Assembly: GCA_964570825.1 (NCBI GenBank)
Contig: CAZMZJ010000006.1
Span: forward strand, 1 to 64,000
DNA: 64,000 nt
From: UMGS1002 sp964570825
Lineage (GTDB): Bacteria; Bacillota; Clostridia; Oscillospirales; CAG-272
Reading direction: 5' to 3'
Shown piece by piece: positions 1-7,996 of this stretch (positions within the stretch are counted from its first letter, which is position 1; the number at the start of each line of letters is the position of its first letter). Below the pieces are notes generated by a model. That model had not been told where the DNA came from. It searched no databases and was given only the letters and a program-made list of their open reading frames with translations. The position numbers and the translations under genes were made by a program.

Positions 1-60
1 ACCACGGTTAATCTCATCGATAATGAAGATGTACTTTTTCAGTTCTTCCTGCTTCACCTT
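1..60 (-). pseudogene. McrB-like AAA+ GTPase fragment (cut by window edge)
   Basis: Read on the minus strand, the first 60 bases are open and encode a peptide ending YIFIIDEINRG. This is the Walker B/DEINRG signature of McrB-type AAA+ GTPases, the motor subunit of modification-dependent McrBC restriction systems. The reading continues out of the window to the left. On the other side the similarity stops near base 60-70, where a phage amidase tail begins on the opposite strand, so no complete N-terminal half of McrB can lie there. I infer a truncated or rearranged gene. A mis-assembly joining two sequences is the other possibility. Only about 20 residues support the identification, but the motif is characteristic. 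Confidence 0.55.
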
Positions 61-344
61 TGCCTTTGAGCCCGCACTTTTTTTACAAGCTGGGGATTGC
101 CAGCAACCATGGCGATGTCATGCACTGGTTCCCGAAGCATGGCAAAAATATGGATACCTTCCGTGCTGAAGTCAAGAAACTGCTCATGGCAAGCGAACCT
201 CCTAAACCCGAAACGCCTACCGAGACGAAGAAGCTCTATCGTGTTCAGGTTGGGGCGTTCTCTGTTAAGGCGAATGCAGATGCCATGCTTGCAAAGATTA
301 AGGCGGCTGGCTTCACTGATGCCTTCATAAAATATAGCGAATAA
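60..344 (+). pseudogene. C-terminal remnant of phage-type N-acetylmuramoyl-L-alanine amidase (endolysin)
   Basis: This short frame lacks any catalytic amidase core. It begins at a TTG that is unlikely to be a true start. It reads HFFYKLGIASNHGDVMHWF, which resembles the end of the catalytic domain of phage endolysins. A Pro/Glu/Thr linker follows, then a SPOR-like tail with KLYRVQVGAFSVKANADAML, a domain that binds peptidoglycan glycan strands. A stop lies about 12 codons upstream of the TTG in the same frame. I infer the 3' end of an endolysin gene whose 5' part was lost at the junction with the McrB-like fragment. Endolysins sit at the end of phage lysis modules, so this supports a prophage remnant together with the recombinases downstream. 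Confidence 0.6.
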
Positions 345-388
345 CATCGTGCGGCACCCCTCGGTTAAAAAAAGTATATTTTACATCA

Positions 389-430
389 GACCCGCGAAAG
401 TGATTATTTCACTCTCGCGGGTCTTTTTTT
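389..430 (+). terminator. Intrinsic terminator after the amidase remnant
   Basis: A 14-bp stem (389-402 with 410-423, one mismatch) encloses a 7-nt A/T loop and runs directly into a tract of seven T. It closes the lysis-gene transcript before the recombinase cassette. Confidence 0.85.
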
Positions 431-489
431 ATGTAACCACCCCATCAAAACGACCCGTAAATGTCCGTATAGCGAGGAGGTGATTTTTC

Positions 490-726
490 ATGACCGATGA
501 CAAGAACGAATCTGCTTGCTGCTCTTTTGGAGAAGGATTGAAAATTAACAACAAAATGAGCTTTGTATCGCATGAGCAAATGCAGCGTGAAGTCGATTAT
601 GCGAGAGCACAGCAAATAATCACTGTGATGCTTGAGAAAGGGTTAATTACATTGTCAGAATTCAACAAGGTAACCGAATTAAACCGCAAAACTTTCTCAC
701 CACTATTGGCTGAGATTATGCCTTAA
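490..726 (+). CDS. Small SHOCT-like protein of recombinase cassette
   Basis: A 78-residue protein with a strong Shine-Dalgarno (AGGAGGTG, 475-482) before the ATG. The N-terminal third is polar and Cys-containing. The C-terminal half (about residues 30-76) is helical and carries EKGLITLSEFNKVTEL, which looks like the short SHOCT (short C-terminal) domain found in oligomerising proteins of many bacteria. Small proteins of this type often sit directly upstream of serine recombinase genes in Clostridia elements. The next gene starts about 60 bp downstream in the same direction. Function is unknown; a role in regulating or assisting the recombinases is inference from position. Confidence 0.65.
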   Translation: MTDDKNESACCSFGEGLKINNKMSFVSHEQMQREVDYARAQQIITVMLEKGLITLSEFNKVTELNRKTFSPLLAEIMP

Positions 727-786
727 AATACTTGATATAACTCAGTTTCAGAGGTAATATGTCACACTGACCAAGGAGGTGAGAAT

Positions 787-2349
787 TTGAAAAAGGTAAC
801 GAAAATTGCTGAAAACACCGCCAGTTTAACAGAACAGGCAAAGTTGCGGGTTGCGGCCTATTGCCGTGTGTCAACCGACAGCGACGAACAGCTAGAAAGT
901 CTGGACACTCAAATAAAGCATTACGAATCTTACATCAATGCGAATCCCGAATGGGAGTTTGCCGGACTCTACTATGACGAGGGCATCACCGGCACTAAAA
1001 AGGAAAAGCGCCCTGAACTGCTTCGAATGATTGCTGACTGCGAGAACAGAAAAATAGACCTCATTGTAACGAAGTCCATCAGTAGGTTTGCCCGTAACAC
1101 GACCGACTGCCTTGAACTGGTAAGAAAGCTGCTTGACCTTGGTGTTTTCATTTATTTTGAGAAAGAAAATATCAACACAGGGTCAATGGAAAGCGAGCTC
1201 ATGCTGTCAATCCTGAGTGGACTGGCCGAAAACGAGTCGTTCTCCATTGCCGAAAACAACAGATGGTCGATAAGGCGCAGATTTCAGAATGGCACCTATA
1301 AAATTTCCTATCCGCCCTACGGCTACGACAATGTGGATGGAGAAATGGTTGTCAATAAATCTCAAGCAAAAATTGTCCGTCTTATCTTTACTGAGATTTT
1401 GGCCGGTAAAGGTACCAGTAAAATTGCTGACGACCTAAATAAGCGAAAGATACCGACCAAAAAAGGCGGTCGCTGGACTTCTACAACAATACGCGGGATG
1501 GTCGGTAACGAAAAATATACTGGCGATGTCGTTTTTCAAAAGACTTATACTGACGAGCATTTCAACCGCCATAACAACCATGGAGAAAAAGATCAATACC
1601 TGATTCAAAATCATCACGAGCCGATTATAAGCCATGATGACTTTGAAGCCGCCCAGCAAATTATCAAGCAGCGCGGTAAAGAAAAAGGCGTGGTAAAGCA
1701 TCATGGTAAGTACCAGAACCGATACCCCTTTTCGGGTAAAATTATTTGCGTTAAGTGTGGCGGTAAATTCAAACGCCGCATACACTCCACCGGCAGACAT
1801 AAAATTGCCTGGTGCTGTACAAATCACATAGCGGACACTAAGAATTGCTCCATGAAATACATCCCGCAGTCCGATTTTGAATTTGCTTTTGTCACTATGA
1901 TGAACAAGCTCATCTTCGGACACCAGACAGTCCTCAGACCCCTGCTTATAGCCTTACGAGAAATAAACTCAGATGACAGCCTGGCAACCGTACGGGAACT
2001 TGACATAAAACTTGAAGAAAACGCGGAACAGCGAAATGTATTGGTGGGTCTTATGACCAAAGGTTACCTTGAACCCGCAGTATATAAAAAGAGTAATAAT
2101 GAACTTTTACAGGAGACAGAACGTATACAGCGCCAGAAGGAATCTTTACTTCGCTTTTTGAACAGCGACAGTAAAAACCTGAGCGAAGTCAGCGCAATTC
2201 TGCAATACGCTACCAAAGCGGCAATGCTGAAAGGCTTTGACAGTGCTATTTTTGGACGCTTTGTGGAGCGGATTATCGTATATTCCCGAACGGAGATTGG
2301 GTTCGAACTAAAATGCGGAATTACGCTGAAAGAAAGGCTGGTGAAATAA
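787..2349 (+). CDS. Large serine recombinase (site-specific integrase/resolvase family), first copy
   Basis: A 520-residue large serine recombinase. The N-terminal resolvase domain (about residues 20-165) has RVAAYCRVSTD with the nucleophile at Ser29 and an intact TKSISRFARN segment. The recombinase domain follows (about 180-290), then a zinc ribbon (CVKCGGKFKRR, then CC and C) and a C-terminal coiled coil, the usual layout for integrases that cut and join attachment sites through a 5'-phosphoserine. The start is a TTG with AGGAGGTG just upstream. The stop codon abuts the ATG of the next gene. It is the first of three co-directional recombinase genes. Such enzymes mobilise prophages, ICEs and cassette chromosomes; which att sites this one uses is not visible. 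Confidence 0.9.
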   Translation: MKKVTKIAENTASLTEQAKLRVAAYCRVSTDSDEQLESLDTQIKHYESYINANPEWEFAGLYYDEGITGTKKEKRPELLRMIADCENRKIDLIVTKSISRFARNTTDCLELVRKLLDLGVFIYFEKENINTGSMESELMLSILSGLAENESFSIAENNRWSIRRRFQNGTYKISYPPYGYDNVDGEMVVNKSQAKIVRLIFTEILAGKGTSKIADDLNKRKIPTKKGGRWTSTTIRGMVGNEKYTGDVVFQKTYTDEHFNRHNNHGEKDQYLIQNHHEPIISHDDFEAAQQIIKQRGKEKGVVKHHGKYQNRYPFSGKIICVKCGGKFKRRIHSTGRHKIAWCCTNHIADTKNCSMKYIPQSDFEFAFVTMMNKLIFGHQTVLRPLLIALREINSDDSLATVRELDIKLEENAEQRNVLVGLMTKGYLEPAVYKKSNNELLQETERIQRQKESLLRFLNSDSKNLSEVSAILQYATKAAMLKGFDSAIFGRFVERIIVYSRTEIGFELKCGITLKERLVK

Positions 2350-2781
2350 ATGGGACACACACCATATGGCTACCGGATTGAAAACGGAAAAGCAGTGGTT
2401 GACGAAACAACTGCCGAGCAGGTAAAAGCCCTATTTCAGTCCTATCTGACAGGCGATTCATTAGCAACTGCTGCAAAGAAAGCTGGTATTGAAGCCTTTC
2501 ATGCGGGGATTGGCAGGATGCTTCAAAACAAACGTTATCTTGGTGATGCGTATTATCCGGCGATTACCGACCCTGACACTTTTGAAGCCGTGCAGTTGGA
2601 ACGCATCAAACGGGCTGAGAAACTTGGTCGTATCCATGAACCTAAAGAAGAAATAAAGGTCGTCTATCCCTCTTCCTTTCGCATCAGCGAAGGGACAAAG
2701 CGGTTTGACGACCCGTTCCAACAGGCGGAATACGCCTACAGTCTGATAGAAAGTGAGGTGCATGAAAGTGGAAGTCAGTAA
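2350..2781 (+). CDS. Recombinase-domain protein without resolvase catalytic domain
   Basis: A 143-residue protein starting immediately after the stop of the preceding recombinase (TAA then ATG). It begins with HTPYGYRIENGKAVVD and contains a GRMLQNKRYLGDAYYP-like segment. Both are typical of the central 'recombinase' domain of large serine recombinases. It has no N-terminal resolvase domain, no nucleophilic Ser motif and no zinc ribbon. It is therefore not a nuclease on its own. It may be a DNA-binding or directionality partner of the two full-length enzymes, or a decayed gene kept in the operon. Its last codons overlap the start of the second large recombinase, suggesting translational coupling and retention of all three as a unit. 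Confidence 0.75.
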   Translation: MGHTPYGYRIENGKAVVDETTAEQVKALFQSYLTGDSLATAAKKAGIEAFHAGIGRMLQNKRYLGDAYYPAITDPDTFEAVQLERIKRAEKLGRIHEPKEEIKVVYPSSFRISEGTKRFDDPFQQAEYAYSLIESEVHESGSQ

Positions 2782-4336
2782 GAATGTAACCGTGATTCCG
2801 GCAAGGAAGCATACCCGAAAGAGTAATGATGAAGAAAAGCCAAAACTTCGGGTGGCTGCCTACTGCCGTGTTTCCACAGACAGCGATGAGCAATCCACCA
2901 GCTATGAAGCGCAGATTGAACATTATACGGCATATATTAATGCCTGTCCTGATTGGGAACTTGCCGGAATTTATGCCGACGATGGAATCTCGGGAACCAA
3001 CACAAAAAAGCGTGATGAATTCAACCGTATGATTGACGAATGCATGGCGGGTAATATCGATATGGTCATAACTAAATCAATCAGCCGATTTGCCCGAAAC
3101 ACGCTGGATTGCCTAAAATATATCCGTCAGCTAAAGGAAAAAAACATATCCGTATATTTTGAAAAGGAAAACATCAACTCCATGGATTCTAAGGGCGAGG
3201 TAATGCTCACCATCATGGCGTCACTTGCACAGCAGGAAAGCCAATCCTTAAGCCAAAACGTGAAGCTGGGTCTGCAATATCGTTACCAACAGGGCGAAAT
3301 CCAAATCAACTGCAAATGGTTTCTCGGATACACAAAGGATGATAATAAACGCCTTGTGGTTGTACCGGAGGAAGCCGAAATCGTCAAGCGCATCTACCGG
3401 GAGTACCTCGAAGGCGCCAGTATGCTGAAAATTGCCCGCGGTCTTGAGGCGGACGGTATCCAAAACGGAGCAGGCAATGAAAAATGGCACACCAGCAACA
3501 TCAATACGATTTTACGAAATGAAAAATACATTGGTGATGCCCTTTTGCAGAAAACCTACACCGTTGACTTTCTCACAAAAAAGAGGGTCAAGAATAACGG
3601 TCTTGTACCACAATACTATGTTGAAAACAGCCATGAAGCCATCATCCCGCGTGAAATTTTCATGCAGGTTCAGGAAGAACTGGTTCGGCGTCGAAGCGTC
3701 CATACCAGCAAGAATGGTAAAAATCGTACTTTTAGCAGTAACCATTGCTTTTCCCAGATGATATTCTGCGGTAACTGCAGCGAAGTGTTCCGCAGGGTCC
3801 ACTGGAACAACCGTGGCAAAAAGTCCGTGGTCTGGCGATGCGTCAGCCGCTTGGAAAACACCGGATTGTTCTGCGATGCCCGCACGGTTCTGGAAAGCAC
3901 CATAGAACAGGTACTGGTCAACGCCATTAATGATACACTATGTGACAAAGATACTTTTCTAAGCATTTTGCAGAACAACATCGAAACAGTCCTAAGTCAT
4001 GAAAATGACACAACCTTGGCTGACATTGATAAGCGACTGGCAGAACTTCAGACGGAGCTTCTGAAACTGGCTAACTCCAAAGCCGACTATGAGGATGTCG
4101 CAGATGAGATTTACCGCTTGCGTGAAGAAAAACAAAAAGTACAGGTGGAAAACGCAGGGCGGGATGAAGTCAGAAAACGCATTGCCGACATGGGAGCTTT
4201 TCTGCAGGAACAGCCCATAGCCCTGACCGAATACGATGAGTCGCTTGTCCGGCGGTTGATTGAAAAAGTCACCGTCTATGAGGATAAATTCACGGTGGAA
4301 TTTAAATCCGGAATAGCTTTGGATGTGAATGAATAA
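2762..4336 (+). CDS. Large serine recombinase, second copy
   Basis: A 524-residue large serine recombinase from ATG 2762, the start closest to a GTGAGGTG ribosome site; a GTG at 2753 is possible. The resolvase domain has RVAAYCRVSTD with nucleophile Ser38 and TKSISRFARN. A recombinase domain, a zinc ribbon (CGNCSEVFRR through CDAR) and a long coiled coil follow. It is clearly related to the first recombinase but diverged outside the catalytic domain, so it is not a recent duplicate. It overlaps the catalytic-domain-less gene upstream. Two large recombinases plus a short third protein recall the ccrA/ccrB arrangement of cassette chromosomes. I infer a joint integration/excision system. Confidence 0.9.
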   Translation: MKVEVSKNVTVIPARKHTRKSNDEEKPKLRVAAYCRVSTDSDEQSTSYEAQIEHYTAYINACPDWELAGIYADDGISGTNTKKRDEFNRMIDECMAGNIDMVITKSISRFARNTLDCLKYIRQLKEKNISVYFEKENINSMDSKGEVMLTIMASLAQQESQSLSQNVKLGLQYRYQQGEIQINCKWFLGYTKDDNKRLVVVPEEAEIVKRIYREYLEGASMLKIARGLEADGIQNGAGNEKWHTSNINTILRNEKYIGDALLQKTYTVDFLTKKRVKNNGLVPQYYVENSHEAIIPREIFMQVQEELVRRRSVHTSKNGKNRTFSSNHCFSQMIFCGNCSEVFRRVHWNNRGKKSVVWRCVSRLENTGLFCDARTVLESTIEQVLVNAINDTLCDKDTFLSILQNNIETVLSHENDTTLADIDKRLAELQTELLKLANSKADYEDVADEIYRLREEKQKVQVENAGRDEVRKRIADMGAFLQEQPIALTEYDESLVRRLIEKVTVYEDKFTVEFKSGIALDVNE

Positions 4337-4364
4337 TAAAAAATTAAATTTTACAGAAAACAGC

Positions 4365-4393
4365 TTGACATATTACTTATTATTACTTATAAT
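4365..4393 (+). promoter_or_regulatory. SigA promoter with internal 10-bp direct repeat
   Basis: TTGACA at 4365-4370 and TATAAT at 4388-4393 are 17 bp apart, a consensus vegetative promoter for the HTH gene at 4426. The spacer holds two direct copies of TATTACTTAT (4371-4380 and 4381-4390). A related inverted motif lies near the ribosome site (ATAAGGAGTAAT). Repeats between -35 and -10 are a natural operator place, so autoregulation by the HTH protein is plausible (inference). Confidence 0.8.
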
Positions 4394-4425
4394 ATCCTTA
4401 TAGGAAATAATAAGGAGTAATTTAT

Positions 4426-4869
4426 ATGGCTAACGATTACTATACTGTAGATCAAATTTCAAACATGCTAAACATCCACCCAAAGACTATCCAGCGATAT
4501 ATTCGAGAGGGTAAATTGCGTGCAGCAAAGATTGGCAAAGGCTGGCGTGTTAACGGTCATGATCTTAGCACTTTCATAGAGAACGACAGTTATGAAAAAC
4601 CAGACTTGGGGAAACAATCAGAGTGCAACATCATCGCATCGTCTGTTATAGATATCATTGTTGGTGGAAAAGAGGATGCTATCCGTATTATGAATACGCT
4701 AACAGCCTCTTTGAACACAAAACCGTCGGAATATGGACAGTCTTCGATGCAGTCCCAATATATCGAACGTGAAAACATGATTCGTATTACACTTTGGGGT
4801 GGTATACGCTTTATGGCAATAATGATGGATATGATAGTAGTACTGACAGAACAAAATAAAGAGGAGTGA
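4426..4869 (+). CDS. HTH (excisionase/MerR-like) DNA-binding protein
   Basis: A 147-residue protein. The N-terminal 50 residues form an excisionase/MerR-type winged helix-turn-helix: YTVDQISNMLNIHPKTIQRY then a GKLRAAKIGKGWRV wing. The remainder has a helical segment and a hydrophobic C-terminus (RFMAIMMDMIVVLTE) that may dimerise or sense a ligand. A consensus promoter lies directly upstream and AAGGAG precedes the ATG. The alpha/beta hydrolase gene starts 6 bp after its stop, so the two are probably co-transcribed. The HTH could repress this little operon or control the element. The exact role is unknown. Confidence 0.75.
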   Translation: MANDYYTVDQISNMLNIHPKTIQRYIREGKLRAAKIGKGWRVNGHDLSTFIENDSYEKPDLGKQSECNIIASSVIDIIVGGKEDAIRIMNTLTASLNTKPSEYGQSSMQSQYIERENMIRITLWGGIRFMAIMMDMIVVLTEQNKEE

Positions 4870-4875
4870 ATTCAT

Positions 4876-5712
4876 ATGAAAAACAGCGTATTCAAAACAG
4901 AAGCGGGACGAGATAAGTTTCGGGCTTATTATAACCAGTTGCTTAGTCAATTCCCTTTTGGACAGCAATTCATCAAGACCACCTTTGGGCAGACGTTTAT
5001 ACTAACAGCCGGACAGGAGTCTAATCCACCCGTAATCCTGTTACACGGCTCTTGCAGCAACAGTGCGTTCTGGTTTCCTGAAATTATGGCTCTGTCCAAT
5101 AATTATAGGGTTTATGCCGTTGACATTATCGGTGAAGCTGGGAACAGCGAGGAATACAGACCCGATCTAAATTCAGACGCCTTTGCGATTTGGATGAAAG
5201 ATGTCCTTGATGCGCTCGGCCTTAAAAAAACCGTAATAATCGGTAACTCGCTTGGCGGCTGGATGGCGCTTAAATTCGCAACAGCTTATCCAGAACGTGT
5301 TTCCAAGTTGATTCTAATCGCATCTGCCGGTCTTGCAGAAATTCGCCCACAATTCCTAAGTAATGTAGCTCAAACCCAACAGATGGACGGAACTGCACCA
5401 GTTGATTCTGCCATAATCGGAGAGAACGATATCCCGAAAGAAGTGCTTGATTTTATGAATCTAATCGTTGAAAGCTACAACCCGATTCAGCATCTGCCGG
5501 TATATGCAGACAAACAACTGCAGCAACTTAACATGCCAGTTCTCTTTATTGACGGAGTAAATGATGTTATCATTGATGCGGATCAATCGGCTCAAAGGCT
5601 TTCCCAACTTGTCCCTTCAGCCGAAATCCATTTACTCACAAATTGCGGTCATGTGATAACCAATTCCATCGAATATATTATTCCGTTTCTTATAAAAGGT
5701 GACATAAATTAA
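4876..5712 (+). CDS. Alpha/beta-fold hydrolase
   Basis: A 278-residue alpha/beta hydrolase with the oxyanion-hole motif LLHGS (His57-Gly58) and the nucleophile elbow GNSLGG (Ser125). The acid is probably Asp230 (DGVND) and the general base His259 (NCGHV). The cap domain lies between about 150 and 205. No signal peptide, so cytoplasmic. It is carried with the HTH gene on the mobile island and resembles small esterase/lyase-type hydrolases of the meta-cleavage hydrolase group. Substrate cannot be read from sequence. GAGGAG precedes the ATG. Confidence 0.85.
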   Translation: MKNSVFKTEAGRDKFRAYYNQLLSQFPFGQQFIKTTFGQTFILTAGQESNPPVILLHGSCSNSAFWFPEIMALSNNYRVYAVDIIGEAGNSEEYRPDLNSDAFAIWMKDVLDALGLKKTVIIGNSLGGWMALKFATAYPERVSKLILIASAGLAEIRPQFLSNVAQTQQMDGTAPVDSAIIGENDIPKEVLDFMNLIVESYNPIQHLPVYADKQLQQLNMPVLFIDGVNDVIIDADQSAQRLSQLVPSAEIHLLTNCGHVITNSIEYIIPFLIKGDIN

Positions 5713-5765
5713 GTGAGTCGCCTATGATCCCTCATGGGGAAGTAGATGAATAAAGGCAAAAAAGC

Positions 5766-5800
5766 AAGGCATTCTACGTTAAAATTCAGTAGAGTGCCTT
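5766..5800 (-). terminator. Hairpin between convergent genes
   Basis: A 12-bp stem (5766-5777 with 5789-5800, one G-U pair) lies between the hydrolase and the convergent minus-strand gene. On the minus strand it is followed by GCTTTTTTGCC, so it most likely ends that transcript. On the plus strand the T-run is weak. Confidence 0.65.
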
Positions 5801-5817
5801 ACATTTTTGCCCTCATA

Positions 5818-6543
5818 TTACAAGTGTGGAATTCCTACATCAAGCTCTGAATGATTATATTTCATCTTTAATTCTTTTCTAAAATAATTATACTCTTTAA
5901 CGATACAACATACCATTTCACGTATCAATCTAAATTCTTCACTATTAGCAACATCTGCACAAGAAGAATTCTTTACATCAGGATTACCTTCGTAATGGCT
6001 ATACGCAAATCGATATGAAACAGCTATTTTTAATAATTCTTGTGTCGCATATTCACCATTTTCAATTATATAATCGCACAACTGCTTTTTATTAAATTGC
6101 GAAATAGGTGTTTCTATTTCTTCGGAGCTTTGATTAAATGTCAATGGTTTTCCTTTTTCAAATTTTAACTGTTGTTTCACTTTGTGTGTTGGTGTGATTT
6201 CGAAGAATGGAACTTCTTCAAAAGAGTGTTCCTGACCATTCGTAATGAAAATAAAGCGTCTTACATATTCTGACTGAATTATAATTGCATAAAGCTTACT
6301 GTATAGTTCGGAATACTGCTTATAATAAAAATCATACTTGAACTGCAAATCTGAAGAAAAATATTCAAACCCTTCTTTAAACTCTTTCTGTACTTCCTCA
6401 GTTTTTCTTGTTATTTCTTGAATATCTTCTTTGGTTGCAAGATTTTTCCCCTTTTCGTCCATGTATGAAGGAAGATAATTTTTTATAAACAAGCCCAACA
6501 GAAAAATAAGTACCACATTAATAACTATTTGTATCCATTCCAT
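5818..6543 (-). CDS. Membrane-anchored coiled-coil protein of unknown function
   Basis: A 241-residue protein from ATG 6543, preceded by AAGGAG at a good distance; an earlier in-frame start at 6573 lacks a site. Residues 3-20 (WIQIVINVVLIFLLGLFI) form one membrane helix. A short LPSY.DEKGKNLATKEDIQEIT stretch and a coiled coil (about 35-60) follow, then a soluble helical domain. The 'ATKEDI.EITRK.EEV' segment is recurrent in small membrane proteins of accessory regions, many of unknown function. It is A+T-rich like the rest of the island and stands alone, convergent with the hydrolase. A phage or defence cargo role is possible but not shown. Confidence 0.7.
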   Translation of the reverse strand: MEWIQIVINVVLIFLLGLFIKNYLPSYMDEKGKNLATKEDIQEITRKTEEVQKEFKEGFEYFSSDLQFKYDFYYKQYSELYSKLYAIIIQSEYVRRFIFITNGQEHSFEEVPFFEITPTHKVKQQLKFEKGKPLTFNQSSEEIETPISQFNKKQLCDYIIENGEYATQELLKIAVSYRFAYSHYEGNPDVKNSSCADVANSEEFRLIREMVCCIVKEYNYFRKELKMKYNHSELDVGIPHL

Positions 6544-6565
6544 ATTTTTTGCTCCTTTCTTTATT

Positions 6566-6703
6566 ACATCCAACCTGCTCTGTCAACCTCGGAATTTTCA
6601 AAAAACATCTAATCTGCTCTGTACGCTACCTCTGACATCCAATCTGCTCTGTACTGAACACCTGACATCTAAATTGCTCTGTACGGCTCAAAATTTGCTC
6701 TTT
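6566..6703. repeat. Tandem ~20-bp repeats at 30-bp spacing (putative transposon-end array)
   Basis: Four imperfect direct copies of ACATCYAATCTGCTCTGTAC lie at 6566-6583, 6605-6624, 6635-6654 and 6665-6684. A fifth degenerate copy (AATTTGCTCTTTGG) lies near 6691-6704. Copies 2 to 4 start exactly 30 bp apart; copy 1 is 39 bp away. The intervals are only about 10-20 bp and dissimilar. Arrays of direct ~20-bp transposase sites are known at the ends of Tn7-, Tn552- and IS21-type elements. The array sits exactly between the A+T-rich island and the housekeeping gene rlmD. No transposase gene and no second, inverted copy was found in the window. From 6704 to 6802 I see nothing recognisable. Confidence 0.75.
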
Positions 6704-6802
6704 GGACTTATTCCCGTGAACCGATAAAATTACAGTTTCAGTCATCCGGTTTTCAAACAGTAAAAATCGTAAATCCCCTTATTTCAAGCCCTTTTCACAC
6801 TC

Positions 6803-7990
6803 TTACTTGTACACCCTTGACATCAATACTACGCACTCAACGTGGCATGTATTTGGGAACATATCATAAGGCTGAACATGTCTTACGGAATACCCTGCGT
6901 GTAAAAAGTGACGCAAATCGTCCGCGAGTGTTTCGGGATTGCATGAAAGATAGATGATATTTTGGGGCGAAAATCTTATTATCGATCTGCAAACGTCATA
7001 TCTGAGACCGCGCCTCGGAGGATCGACAAAAAAAATCACATCTTTTGTATCCGCTCGAAGTTTCGGCAGCACCTCGGCACAGTCGCCACAAATGAATTTG
7101 ATTTTATCAAAAAGACCGTTGATCCTTGCAAGCTCGCGCGCGTCCTCCACAGCCCGCGGCTCAAGCTCGATTGATATTACATGACTGCCGGAACCCGCAA
7201 ATAACATGCTTGTTATTCCGATTCCCGAGTAAGCGTCAACTACGGTTGATGCGCCTGTTTTCTTTACTGCATTAAGCACATCGGCGTAAATCCGTGAGGC
7301 AACGGCTTCGTTAACCTGAAAAAATGAGTTCGGAGATAGGAGAAATTTAACACCCAGAAGCTCGCCGGAGAGCTTTTTATCTCCGGCAATATGCGAAAAA
7401 CGCTCGGAAAAGACCGCGCTGTCGCGTGCGGTGTTAATATTCTGATACAACACAACTTTCGGGTAAATTTTTGTCAACTCTGAATAAAGCTTGTCGAGAT
7501 GCCTCACTCTGTCGGTCGCGACGACGGTGAGCATAAGCGTATCTCCTATATGCCGGGCGACGGCAAAACGCAGAAGACCTTTGCCAAGCCACGGTTTATA
7601 GACGCTAAGCCGGTATTTATCCGCCCAGCCCGAAAGAGAAGAGCACAGTGACGGGAACCATTCGCCGTGCATCAGGCAAGATTTGACAGGGACGACCTTA
7701 TGTGTGCGGTCGTTAAAAAAACCGACTGCCGGTCGCCGGTTCTCTTCGGTGAAAGCAAGGTGGGTTTTATTGCGGCAGCCAAACTGGGCAATTCCGATGC
7801 AGTCGGACACACTTTCACCGATATTTTTCAAACATTCGCGGACAAATTTTGTCTTGGCGTCAAGTTGAGCGGAATATGGTGTGTCAAGCATGGAGCAGCT
7901 GCCGCACTCGGCAAAATACGGGCATAAAGTTTTTACCGCCGTTTTTTTGCCGGCTGCGGCGGATTTGTTTTTTTTGTTTTGATTTTCCAT
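6803..7990 (-). CDS. rlmD: 23S rRNA (uracil-C5)-methyltransferase, RlmD/TrmA family
   Basis: A 395-residue SAM-dependent RNA uridine C5-methyltransferase. Cys23, Cys29 and Cys32 (CPYFAECGSC) with a later Cys (probably Cys105) fit the [4Fe-4S] cluster site of RlmD-type enzymes. The Rossmann motif is AYSGIGI (253-259). DPPRRGL (323-329) and the catalytic Cys350 in SCNPETL follow, with the general-base Glu near residue 385. It lacks the N-terminal TRAM domain of longer family members, beginning instead with a Lys-rich tail. Family members methylate U1939 or U747 of 23S rRNA, or U54 of tRNA. The Fe-S cysteines favour rRNA, but the exact site is not certain. Confidence 0.88.
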   Translation of the reverse strand: MENQNKKNKSAAAGKKTAVKTLCPYFAECGSCSMLDTPYSAQLDAKTKFVRECLKNIGESVSDCIGIAQFGCRNKTHLAFTEENRRPAVGFFNDRTHKVVPVKSCLMHGEWFPSLCSSLSGWADKYRLSVYKPWLGKGLLRFAVARHIGDTLMLTVVATDRVRHLDKLYSELTKIYPKVVLYQNINTARDSAVFSERFSHIAGDKKLSGELLGVKFLLSPNSFFQVNEAVASRIYADVLNAVKKTGASTVVDAYSGIGITSMLFAGSGSHVISIELEPRAVEDARELARINGLFDKIKFICGDCAEVLPKLRADTKDVIFFVDPPRRGLRYDVCRSIIRFSPQNIIYLSCNPETLADDLRHFLHAGYSVRHVQPYDMFPNTCHVECVVLMSRVYK

Positions 7991-7996
7991 AATTTT

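Noticed and set aside
6566..6703. CRISPR array
   Set aside because: Repeats are ~20 bp, imperfect and separated by only 10-20 bp; no cas gene is near, and the intervals are too short to be spacers.
6704..6802. Phage attachment site next to rlmD
   Set aside because: The sequence looks like short non-coding residue, but no matching direct repeat was found at the other island end.
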